Positions 44,001 to 53,056 of a stretch of 64,000 nt of DNA are shown here, one piece after another. The DNA comes from Polytrichum commune. Lineage: Eukaryota > Streptophyta > Polytrichopsida > Polytrichales > Polytrichaceae. The stretch covers positions 45,064,429 to 45,128,428 of the forward strand of contig OX485804.1 of assembly GCA_950295325.1 (NCBI GenBank), read 5' to 3'. Every line of letters starts with the position of its first letter. Position 1 is the first letter of the stretch. A program made the translations under genes and the position numbers. The notes beneath the pieces were generated by a model. The model searched no databases and was not told the origin of the DNA. It saw only the letters and a list, made by a program, of their open reading frames with translations.

Positions 44001-44260
44001 ACATCAAATCTACTATGGTCAGGTTTGTTAATCAATTTTCTGATAATCGTCAAACAAAATAACAATTAACCCCATAGCCAAATTTCAACAGTGATCACAG
44101 CCAAACTTCCCAGAATCCCAACCTGAAGCGTTTGGATTTAATCTTGAATGATCACACCTTGGTATTGGTGACCACCTACACATTTCTGTATTGGATTAAT
44201 CGTATCAGGAATATCATATATTTATATTCAGGAAGCATATATTGTAGTGAGATGTATACC
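38052..44260 (-). CDS. Gene X1: modular acidic repeat protein, unrecognised
   Basis: Minus-strand exons that join in frame: 43907-43970, 43568-43696, 42773-42883, 42253-42318, 41038-41148, 39017-40333, 38682-38706, 38052-38153 (stop at 38052). A further segment ending at 44260 matches exon 1 of X2 but lacks its ATG, and its phase does not join directly, so the 5' end is unresolved. From 43568 to 41038 every exon starts with a codon's third base and ends after the second (symmetric). Two exon pairs are paralogous: 42773-42883 with 42253-42318 (SPEP.., RQKRSTVKRKEQEE) and 41038-41148 with the start of 39017-40333 (GPEP.., RYKRLLKELEAQEE). PEP recurs in 38682-38706. The main exon codes for acidic Pro/Asp repeats without Lys; the tail is basic (RTKTRTRTRC). 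No signal peptide, membrane segment or known domain was seen. Exon modelling only; no transcript evidence. Confidence 0.6.
38313..38458. mobile_element. Foldback element of 146 bp
   Basis: GACCACCCAAAGCAATGGGT at the left pairs with ACCCATTCATTTGGGTGGTC at the right, and AAATCTGGGATGTCCAA pairs with TTGGACATCCTAGATTT. Arms are about 58-60 bp with a short loop. It sits in an intron of X1. Confidence 0.8.
38881..39010. mobile_element. Hairpin MITE, family M copy 2
   Basis: CACAAGGACCCTGAAGTTTA at the left pairs with GAGATGAGCTTCAAGGTC at the right. In X1 orientation it begins seven bases after the large exon's end, so its terminus abuts the GTAAGT splice donor. Confidence 0.75.
39190..40120 (-). 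repeat. Protein-coding tandem repeats in X1 large exon
   Basis: In the X1 frame there are three consecutive units of about 48 residues (144 bp) built on SPDHHPGDVPPAT, SPDQHL, then STDHDAGDSSPGTDEDSD and VTPPA. They are followed by two nearly identical 38-residue (114 bp) units built on ATDQDFEDVTPPASPDHRTG and INPYQQHFGGNP. More diverged GD.PPAT units flank both sides. Frame is kept throughout, and DNA identity between the two 114-bp units is very high. The composition is Asp, Pro, Ser, Thr-rich and acidic. Confidence 0.85.
40698..40900. mobile_element. MITE, CACTGATATGTG ends, copy 1 (family N)
   Basis: It begins CACTGATATGTG and ends CACATATCAGTG, with further partial pairing inward. The length is 203 bp, with an AT-rich centre. 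It lies in an intron of X1. The same ends bound 43197-43430. Confidence 0.7.
41309..41576. mobile_element. MITE with 50-bp inverted ends (family Q)
   Basis: The left arm (CCCTAGGTGGT, ATGGAGAGGG, then GAGCGTACCTCTCA) pairs with the right arm (TGAGAGGTACGCTC, CCCCTCTCCAT, CCCTAGGTGG). The total is about 268 bp, located in an X1 intron. No target-site duplication was evident. Confidence 0.7.
41724..41947. mobile_element. MITE, family P copy 3
   Basis: The left end includes CACTTACAATTCGGATTGAC and GTAGTGCTATA. The right end's reverse complement gives CATCTACTATTGGGAATTGC and ACTACATTATA. This is the same structure as 21766-21988 but more diverged. It lies in an X1 intron. Confidence 0.55.
41990..42124. 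mobile_element. Hairpin MITE, family M copy 3
   Basis: GGCCCTGAAGGTCATCACC at the left pairs with GGTGAAGAACTTTAGGATCC at the right; inner CAGTATCTGAAG pairs with CTTCAGCCTAGATATTG. It lies in the X1 intron between exons 42253-42318 and 41038-41148. Confidence 0.7.
43197..43430. mobile_element. MITE with perfect 26-bp inverted ends (family N)
   Basis: CACTGATATGTGCAATTAGG plus TTGACC at the left is matched exactly by the reverse complement at the right end. The length is 234 bp. Flanking three-base sequences do not match, so no CACTA-type target duplication is seen. The exact ends indicate a younger element than copy 1. Confidence 0.85.
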
Positions 44261-45227
44261 TTACTCGCCAGGATGGGAAAATTCTCATAGAAGGGATGAT
44301 GGTGCTACTCGGATCAGTTGATGTGTTCAGCTAATTCTAGCCTAGTCACGAGCTTGATTCCAGAAACTATTTAATTCCGGTGATCTGTACATGAAGATTT
44401 TTTCAGGTTAACAATGTATATCAGGCTTATTATCACAATTTAAAAAAAAAAAAACGCTACAGTAGTGCTTTCGAGATCAAATGCCATAGATTTACCTATC
44501 CTAATCTCCGCATACCTACCTACTCACTTCGGAGCGTTCCACATTGTTCACAAAGTTCCACAGAAGCCTGTCAGCAAATCTTGTCACTGTAAGTCTTGGG
44601 AATCCACCAATTTCTAGATACTAAACTTATAGTAAGACGTAATTAATTAAGTGCAGGTCGGTCGATGTTTGATCGACAGATTAATTTGTGACAATTACTG
44701 CATTTTCGACCGGGTGTACTAATTGTATTCAAGCTAAGGATCTCTTAATTACAAATTGAACAATAGGAAGACTCGTCCAGTGACTTAATTAATCAGATGA
44801 TGAATCATAGTTGATTACCTGGTTCAAGCATGTTCCTCACAAGTTCCACTAAATTGGTAATTTGAAGGTTTGAAGGTCACATGATTCATACCGTACTCCA
44901 GCTTCAGATTTTCCAGGGAGTCCCAAACCGATCGAACACATGAACAACCAACTCGATCAACTGCATTAAAGCATATTATCAGCAATGCACACAAATTCTT
45001 AATGACAACGGTAATTCGAGCGAGCAGTAGCCACAATCAAGATGATGATGATAATCCGAAAGTGAGATTCGCTGCTTGCAGGTTAAGATGCCTGCTACTG
45101 CAGAGCTCACATATGCATATATCCCATGAATGTAGCAAATTCTTTTCTACAATTACCGGCGTTGCAAGAAGATCGGTCAACCCTGCTTGAAGGTTTGGAT
45201 AAATATATAAGATTATGGCCAGCCATT

Positions 45228-46610
45228 TCTCATGGTCCCATTTTGTAAACGGTCTAGTTGCACGCCAAAGGGAAGAGCTGTCGCCTTGGAGGAACCGGGG
45301 GAGAGGTGGAAGCTGTTCAGCCGTAGGATAGATGATCTGACGGCGTAGGATCGTGGGTCGCTGGAGTGAGGTGCCTCGATGCCTGGCAGCCGTTGGATCG
45401 ACGATCGAGGGTCTACTTTCTTCGCCCTGCCCTGCTCTGCTCTAAGGGGCTTCTGAGTCGCTCTTCTCAAGCCTTACATTTCACAAACAAACTTTGTGAA
45501 CCAAACTTTGGTGATGTAGATTTGAAGATAACATCCATACATGATACAGTAACTTGGTGATCAAGCTTGGGACATTATTATAGGGTGCAAGCTGTGTATA
45601 AATTACATGATCAAGCTATGTTTGTTAATTTTTAAAATGTTTTTAAAATATGTTTTTCTCTTGAAAGTATCATTTTATTTATTAAGATTTGTATAGCTCC
45701 TTGAGATACCTGTGATCTTCTTTTTCCTCACAGGTACTTACATAAAAGTAAGATAGTAACAAGTATTTACAAATAGCAAATATTATTATGATAAATGAAG
45801 ATTGTCAATTGAAGTTTCTTAATCCAAGTAGAGATGCAGAAGCTATGAGAGTTCAATTTAGTGAAGATCCTCTTTCTCTTTGTATGATCACATATGCCTT
45901 CCCAATGCAATTACTTATTTAATCCATCGTAACACATCTCTCTTTGGTGTCCAGTCTTAACTACAAGCCTTGTCATATACATCTCAAATAGAGGACCAAG
46001 TTCAATGAAGCGAAGTGTCTAAGGTAGATGTGCCTAATTCAACTACTTCTCTTTAGGTCCAACACCTAAAATTGAGTAGTATGTGGATCATTTGAAGTAG
46101 CTTCAAGAACAACAAGCTAGAAAACACGTGTTTAAAAGAGATTGGAATGCATGCTCAACATATGATAAACATTCTAAAATGTAAGCCAACTTTTAACAAT
46201 CAACATATTTGAGGGAACATATATGACCATGATGAGCACAAGCCTAATCTTCACCACGACAAGACATTCATATGAGCTCCAAAAATTACAAGGAAAGCGA
46301 CCATGGCCTCAATATTTTGGATTTGCTAACCATCTCGTACTAATAAATTGCGTGCTGCATATCCTAGTTGGAAAATGTAGTAACCATTCAAGACCCCTTC
46401 TACCTTGCCTTAACTAGCCGGGCAGAGCAAGGCTAAGATACACCTCGGTCGGCAATCCAACGGCTCCCAGGCCTCGAGGCTTTACGAGACCCACGATTCT
46501 CCGCCATCCGATCAAAGAGCCAACCCAGCAAAGGACTATGGCGACCGCTCTTCCCTGGGACCGTTTAACAAATTGGGTCCAGTCCCGGAAACTCCGATAG
46601 AAACTTTGGT
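45228..46610. mobile_element. Element with about 190-215-bp inverted repeats (Mutator-like?)
   Basis: The arms 45228-45445 and 46418-46610 are inverted copies, both GC-rich: GTAAACGGTC, GGGAAGAGC.GTCGCC, GATCGTGGGTC, GGCAGCCGTTGGAT and a CTGCTCTGC-type inner end. Arm length and the non-coding 970-bp core resemble non-autonomous Mutator-like elements, but no 9-bp target duplication was found. The core contains a family A repeat. It sits in the divergent space between X1 and X2 and could also contribute promoter sequence. Confidence 0.6.
45945..46415 (+). repeat. Dispersed repeat family A, rearranged copy
   Basis: 46128-46415 aligns with 21311-21600 (GTGTTTAAAAGAGATTGGAA, CATGCTCAACATATGATAAA, GGAAAGCGACCATGGCCTC). 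45945-46060 resembles the other part of the family in inverted order. It lies inside the element at 45228-46610. Confidence 0.5.
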
Positions 46611-46686
46611 TTGAAAAATCAAACCTCGCCGCCAGCTTCAACCATTTCGTAACGTAGAAAAGGAATGTAGCAAGTATCGACTTAGC

Positions 46687-49600
46687 ATGAGTTTCTGGAA
46701 GCTGCAAGGAGGCCAAAGATTATTCCGACCGATATATACCTGTGATCTGCAAGCTGCAATGCCTGGCTATAATAACAAGCTGAACACATCAACTGATCCG
46801 AACAGCATCACCAGCACTTCTTCCGGGAGAGATAGTATGCCATCTTGGGGAGTAAGGTACACATCTCGACAAGCTACAACATATATGCTTCCTGAATGAT
46901 ATATGGTATTCCCAATGCAATGTTAACCCGATCCTGGAAGTCAGGGTGTTGAATACCGTCACCAAGTTGTGAGCACTCTATTAGCTTAAAATTCATGAAT
47001 TTGTTTTTTGGGCTATGGAGTTTGATTGTTAGTAAGAATCGCAAGTTTAAAGCTATGATGTCACTGACCCTACATTTGTGATGCTCTTTATAATGAATGA
47101 TGCGTGGGTTTAGGAAACCAAGGTCAGCCAGAAGGAGATCAATCTCATCCAAACAGCCTTGGTACAATGGAGCCAGGGAATCCAAAGCCGTAAGTGAATT
47201 ACATTGAGAAGCTGTAACTGCTATATTTTAGTATCAACTTTGTCTGCCTTGGAGACTTTCATAATTGTAAACTCTATTTGCAGGGCAACTACATGATTTG
47301 AAATATTTCAATTCAAATTATTTCTTATTACGTGTTCCGATTTCATATTGGTCTTGTTGAATGGCATGCGCAGTCAAGAGGAGGCAGTGAATACCAAAGA
47401 GAAGAAAACAATTCATCCTGATCAACCCATTGAGGAGGCGGTTCATGAGAAACCGAGCTACGAAACACGCCTGATGAGGTACTAGCTAGACAATCTGATT
47501 CATTGCAATATTTCTTTCTGCACATGAACTTATATCTTGAGGACGTGATGAAGCGGAGCTAATTTACACCCAGCATGAGAGATTTCACGCAGGGAACTTT
47601 GCGTAGTTTACCACCTAAGGGAATATGTGATAATTCCCCAAACTTCCATCTGAATCTGATCACTAGACTAGGTTGGACCTTTTCACCCTGAGTTACAATA
47701 TCCCCAGTTAATGTCACTTGAACTAAACACATGACAATGCTAGCATCGTTATTCACAAAATACAGGTGGAAAAGGATATACAAAGCGCAGGCGAAGAGAG
47801 GCAAAGAAGACATACTTAAAAGGTGCACCTTATTGCACACCTATTTCATGATTTCAACGCAAATAATTTCATGTTACGTGTGCCAACTGAATGTCAATTG
47901 CGGTCCTCAAGTTCATCACCACTGGAGTCTCTTCCAATATCTAGGATAACGGTAGATGTGCCATCTGGTGCCATTTATGATCTGAGTCCTAGTTACTGAC
48001 AGTGGTGATGAATTTTAGGGCGCTTGTGTGAGTCTGAGACTAGACAGTTAGGAATTTTCTTTTGCATCTTTCGGAGGGGGTTGTTTCGACATCAGGAAAT
48101 TAAGTAATCTGGGTTTCCAGCACCCAACAGGCAGCATTCTCAACTTAGGGTAGAATCATGTCTAGGCATAAAAGAGTTGGCTATCATGGTCAAGGTTCGC
48201 CGGCCAAGGGTTAGGGTTTAGGGTTTAGGTTCCATGGCGAGGTTTAGTTTGAATGTTAGATAAGTCTACAGGCCGGGCCCTAAGTTTTATTACAGGTCTC
48301 TCTCCCAATATCTAGGAATTTGGTAGATGTATCACTTTCACCAGTGTACCATGCACAAAATGCAGGTGTAGAAAGGAGTACGAAGACGAGCTTCAGAATG
48401 CGATGAGAAAATCAGATACTGCAGAAGCAGCTCAAGCGTTACATCCGGCAACCTCCTCAAATCCAAAGGCGTAAGTTAATGAGCCAGAGTCCCTGAAGTT
48501 TATCACCTATCCAGTACCTTTGCCCGTGGTAGGTAGGTAGTACTAGTAAGTAATCTACCAAAACCCCACAAATTGAGACAGGATGATGAAGGGCGGCCTT
48601 GTGGATTGAACCCTGTACTCCACCTCATCGATTTGATCAACTCTGTAAACTTGCATATGTATCTTGGGCAACTACATCTCATCATTATCCTCTTTAATTC
48701 AAATTTCCTGTTACTTGGTGGACCTCATGGTACGTGTATTGATTAATAGATTCATTCATGGTTTTTCGGCAACTAATGTACGTCCTTTGATATCGACCTT
48801 GGCGTATGCAGGACTCTGGAGCAACGGCCAGTGAAAGCCACAGAACAGATCACTGGCTTCAAACATCCTGCAAATCGATCCACTGGGAAGGCACCAAATA
48901 AACCACCCTTACCGAGGTATCTTCCTAGCAGGTGTTCCATGATGCACATGCATGAAATGTATTTTGAGGACATCATGAATCAGGATAAGAGATTCCAGAG
49001 GGGGACATTGATTATTAGATTCATTCATGGTTCTTCGGCAACTAATGTACGTCCTTTGATATCGACCTTGGCGTATGCAGGACTCTGGAGCAACGGCCAG
49101 TGAAAGCCACAGAACAGATCACTGGCTTCAAACATCCTGCAAATCGATCCACTGGGAAGGCACCAAATAAACCACCCTTACCGAGGTATCTTCCTAGCAG
49201 GTGTTCCATGATGCACATGCATGAAATATATTTTGAGGACATCATGAATCAGGATAAGAGATTCCAGAGGGGGACATTGATTATTAGATTCATTCATGGT
49301 TCTTCGGCAACTAATGTACGTCCTTTGATATCGACCTTGGCGTATGCAGGACTCTGGAGCAACGGCCAGTGAAAGCCACAGAACAGATCACTGGCTTCAA
49401 ATATCCTGCAAATCGATCCACTGGGAAGGCACCAAATAAACCACTCTTACTGAGGTATCTTCCTAGCAGGTGTTCCATGATGCACATGCATGAAATATAT
49501 TTTGAGGACATCATGAATCAGGATAAGAGATTCCAGAGGGGGACATTGATTATTAGATTCATTCATGGTTCTTCGGCAACTAATGTACGTCCTTTGATAT

Positions 49601-52074
49601 CGACCTTGGCGTATGCAGGACTCTGAAGCAACGGCCAGTGAAAGCCAGAGTACAGATCACTGGCTTCAAACATCCTGCAAATCGATCCACTGGGAAGGCA
49701 CCAAATAAAGCACCCTTACCGAGGTATCTTCCTAGCAGGTGTTCCATGATGCACATGCATGAAATATATTTTGAGGACATCATGAATCAGGATAAGAGAT
49801 TCCAGAGGGGGACAAAAACCTGGGGAATGGAGGCTTTACAAGAGGAGTTATCCTTAGATTCGTTCAGAAATTCATGTTTTCGTAGGGAATTCCTCCCCTT
49901 GACAGTTTATAGTGATTAAGGAGTGTTCAAGTGTTGTCGGAACCCCTAATGCTGGTGAAATGAAGGGGATGCGTTTGATTTGGCCGAAAACCGGTTATGT
50001 AAAATCAGTTTCATAAGTAATAAATTTGAAGGCTAAAATGGTGCTCTCAGACTCGAAATTTTGACAGGGAGTGCATTTTTATATATCGGTTTGTTAGCCA
50101 AAGTCAAACAGCTCCCCTTCATCTCACCAAACGTAGAATTTAAGACACCACTTGAACACTCCTTCAACATCACTATAAATTGTCAATAGTGGAGAGGATT
50201 TCCCTACCAAACCATGAGTTTTTGACGGACCCTTATTACCACATGCCTCCCCATGTGGTACATTGCAGGCCAGCCCTTGTATCGTGCCTGCCTGGATTAC
50301 ATCTACTGCCGGTAGCAGATTATCTTGTCACTATTATACATTGAAATTCTCACCCTCTAAACCTGTACTCGTTGGCTAGCCTATATCCGTGCCAGGAACC
50401 GAAATATTATAGGACTTTGATAATTTCTCTTTAAATGCAGCTTCCATGACCATTCATCACAAAAAAAAATGCGGGTGTAAAATGTTGTACATAGAGCAGA
50501 TTCAGAATGCGAAGAGAAACGATGGAGAAGCAGTTCAAAGGAACGGTATGCGGGAGAAGCCCTAAGTGAATCATCATGAGCACAGGAACCCTAAAATTTA
50601 GTGTGACCTCTGTGCAGTATCTAGGAAGGACTGGTAGATGGTACCACTGGTGAGGGTGGTTCATCTACCATTTTCCTAGATGTTGGGACAAGAGGTGATG
50701 AACGTCAGGGTCCTTGTGAAGGACCTGTGGATCTCATCGATTTTATCTTTCGGACTTTAACCGCATTTCAACTTTGGGCATTCACCACATTTCATCATTT
50801 CAGTCAGGAATTCAATCCTGTTATGTGGTCGATTTCATAGTAATGGTTAATTGTAAGGGCTGATTGGCAATTAATGTAGGTTTTGCTGCCGGACTGATTA
50901 ATTGGCATGTGCAGATCTAAGCCGGAAGTGAAGGCCGAAAAACAGGTCATTTATACGCTCAAGCAATCCACTGGGGAGTCTGGCCAGGGTCCGAACTCCA
51001 GCGCAACTGAAGCCAAAATAGAGAAGTGTGTAATTTCCTTAGAGCAGTGTTTTATTATGCATGGAGGACGTGATGAAAATATAGCTGAGCTTGATTACTC
51101 AAGCATCAGACATCTCACACAGTTATTTTGGGCACTTTTTGTTTACCATATAAGTAAACAACATGTGGTAATTACGTGCAGAAATTTTTAAACCTGGGGG
51201 ATATATAAAGGCGGCCTTGGGCAACTACATTCAATAATTAATAATTCAATTTTCCCTGTTATGTGCTGGATTCTATGGTCATGTTTAATTGTAAGTCTAG
51301 TTCGTTGGCAGTAAATGTAATTTTCTGACAGTGGCCTAAGGTCTTGCAGACCGAGGAAGGCGGCAGTGGAAGCCGGAAAACAGATAAGTAAGATCCTCCG
51401 TCTTGAGGAGCAACCTATTGGGGAACCGTCGTCCAATAAGTTGGTTCGGAATGTGAAGGGAAAACAGGCAGAAGCAGTTCGAAGCACGAAACATCCTGCA
51501 ACCGCCGCAAATCCAAAGCCGTAAGTAAATGAGAATTACAGAGGCCCTGAAGTTCAATATCACCTTTAGTCGAGTATCAATGACTAATGTAGATGATGGC
51601 ACTACACCATACATGATATTTAGACTTTAGTGTCACGCACACTATTGGCGAACTGCCTAAACTAGATGCCTAGAAGTCTAGTAATGTCACATCTGCTAAT
51701 TGTCAACATGGTCCACTATTTGTCAACATACGTTTTTTTTTCTATAGTTCATACTATTTATAGTATGGTTTTTATACCACATTGAACTGGTCAAGGTGAT
51801 AATTTTACGTTTTAATATGCAAGAGGAAGATATTATTGAACACACTAATGCCAACTACCAGGTGCTTTACAAGTATGCAAGAGGAAGAGAATATTGAGTA
51901 TAATAAATATTGTAAAAACAATTGGCAACTAATGTACATATCTGTAATACTGGCTTTGGCATGTGCAGATCGACACAACTTTTGGAGACACATAAAGCAA
52001 TCGAAAAAGGTAAACATCCTGCAGAGCGAGCTGAGCAGAATCCGCCCTCCGATCCAGGACCTGATGAAAACTGA
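46687..52074 (+). CDS. Gene X2: modular basic protein with exon cassette array, unrecognised
   Basis: Plus-strand exons that join in frame: 47114-47189, 47374-47478, 47766-47822, 48366-48470, 48812-48916, 49081-49185, 49350-49454, 49619-49723, 50915-51025, 51350-51520, 51969-52074 (stop). Lengths of 105 or 111 recur, and from 47374 on all internal exons are symmetric between phase-2 introns. Acceptors share GGCATGTGCAG or GGCGTATGCAG; donors share CCAAAGCC|GTAAGT or GAG|GTATCT. A candidate first exon 46687-46856 (ATG, MSFWKLQGGQRLF) matches X1 near 44260, but its phase does not fit 47114 directly. The product is Lys/Arg/Pro-rich; a KHPA motif recurs (GFKHPANRSTGKAPNK, STKHPATAANPKP, GKHPAERAEQNPP). 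RWKRIYKAQ in 47766-47822 matches RQKR and RYKR of X1, showing common origin. No known domain was seen; exons are inferred from phase, paralogy and splice motifs. Confidence 0.6.
47902..48023. mobile_element. Hairpin MITE, family M copy 4
   Basis: GGTCCTCAAGTTCATCACCA at the left pairs with CAGTGGTGATGAATTTTAGG at the right. It lies in the X2 intron after exon 47766-47822. Half-length relatives occur at 48276-48335, 48490-48550 and 51550-51610. Confidence 0.75.
48737..49813 (+). repeat. Four 269-bp tandem exon cassettes
   Basis: Four units spaced exactly 269 bases apart differ at only a few positions each. Each unit has an acceptor (GGCGTATGCAG|G), a 105-base exon coding for 35 residues (LEQRPVKATEQITGFKHPAN and onward) and a donor (GAG|GTATCT), plus intron on both sides. 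Exons: 48812-48916, 49081-49185, 49350-49454, 49619-49723. Unit 3 changes His to Tyr and two Pro to Leu; unit 4 changes Glu to Lys, Thr-Glu to Arg-Val and Pro to Ala. There are no stops or splice-site losses. The array ends sharply at AGGGGGACA. Minus-strand frames of 67 codons also repeat but are shadows. Confidence 0.92.
50475..50561 (+). pseudogene. Decayed X2 exon with both splice sites lost
   Basis: This aligns with exon 48366-48470 (GTGTAAAATG.., TTCAGAATGCGAAGAGAAA, GAAGCAGTTCAA). It is open in the matching frame and keeps a length of 1 plus a multiple of 3 plus 2. The acceptor is TGCGG instead of TGCAG and the donor is CTAAGT instead of GTAAGT. It is probably skipped. Confidence 0.6.
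50581..50718. mobile_element. Hairpin MITE, family M copy 5
   Basis: CACAGGAACCCTAAAATTTA at the left pairs with GATGAACGTCAGGGTCCTTG at the right; CTGGTAGATGGTACC pairs with GGTTCATCTACCA. It starts 20 bases after the decayed exon at 50475-50561. Confidence 0.8.
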
Positions 52075-52556
52075 AGAGGTATAATTGTAGCAGTCTTTCA
52101 CGATGCCCATCATTTGATTAGATGTTGAGGACCTGCTACTCTAAACCCTAAACCCTAATTAACATAGCACATGAAATTTATCGCCACACTAAATCAGATC
52201 ATATTCGCATCATCGTAGCATCTCCTATCACTACAATAGATTGAATGTTTTCACGCAGCTGGGACGTCAAACCTGTCGACGTAAGCTCAGTAACTTAACG
52301 AAAACTGATGTACCACTTAATCCCACATTCTTGACATTCGAAAATCCTTACGTCAATATCTCACGAAATGCAGGTGGAAAAGTTATACGGTAACGAGCAA
52401 AACAATCCGAGGAACTTAGCTATAGTAGAAGGATTCCTGCGACTCTTGCTGAAATTTTATCCCCAAATCAACCGCAGTGGAGGGCAGGTGGATCAGGCAG
52501 CCAAGAACAAGAGTGAATCTCCCAGTACAACGAGAATTGGTCATCACGCAGACTAG
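51969..52556 (+). other. Alternative X2 terminal exons in another frame
   Basis: Exon 51969-52078 has a GAG|GTATAA donor, and 52374-52556 begins after TGCAG and is open for 60 codons to a TAG. Read together in a frame different from the one imposed by upstream X2 exons, they code for a helical segment: SELSRIRPPIQDLMKTEE, joined to VEKLYGNEQNNPRNLAIVEG and FLRLLLKFYPQIN. The start of 52374-52556 resembles exon 47766-47822 but with one base fewer. Either X2 uses an alternative acceptor, or this is the end of a separate gene. I do not recognise the domain. Confidence 0.4.
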
Positions 52557-52666
52557 GATCAATATCTGTCTACCTGGCGATGACGTGGACATTACCCTGC
52601 CGTCGGTCCCTGCAATGTATCAAAAATTTAAGAAAAGTATGGGATATTCGATCGAGTGACATGGTA

Positions 52667-52780
52667 ACAGGGGCCCTCAACTTGAGTTGCCTCCATCCCA
52701 ATGTCTAGAGGGTTTTAGATATACTAGTGGGAGCATCTACCTCGTACTTGAATAGAGGTGATGGACTTCATGGCCCTTGT
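52667..52780. mobile_element. Hairpin MITE, family M copy 6
   Basis: CAGGGGCCCTCAACTTGAG at the left pairs with GATGGACTTCATGGCCCTTG at the right; CCAATGTCTAGAGG and GCATCTACC inner blocks match the family. It lies just downstream of the X2 terminal exons. Confidence 0.7.
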
Positions 52781-53056
52781 GGGTGATGCAAACCTGCTTC
52801 CATATACTTAGAAGGTTGCATTTTGTGGTAGAAGTTCAATGGCTATGCCGACTGTAACAATCTCTATATATCAGAGAGAAAGGAATTCTATTTGAAGTAC
52901 TAATTCGAGTATTCATCACAAGTCTCTCTGTGTTTCTTTTATTTGATGAGTGACAGGAATTAATTATGAGCGAACGAGCCTCAGATTCCTGACAATGATG
53001 CATGAAGCAGCAAAAATAACCCCTCATTTTTCATTCCTAATTCCAAACTCAAAACG

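Noticed and set aside
48773-49783. Four repeated minus-strand frames of 67 codons (MMSSKYISCMCIMEHLLG)
   Set aside because: They repeat only because the cassette repeats. Paralogy, splice sites and phase support the plus strand.
48737-49813. Tandem array considered as satellite DNA or a CRISPR-like array
   Set aside because: The unit is 269 bp without alternating spacers, only four copies exist, and each has a coding exon with splice sites.
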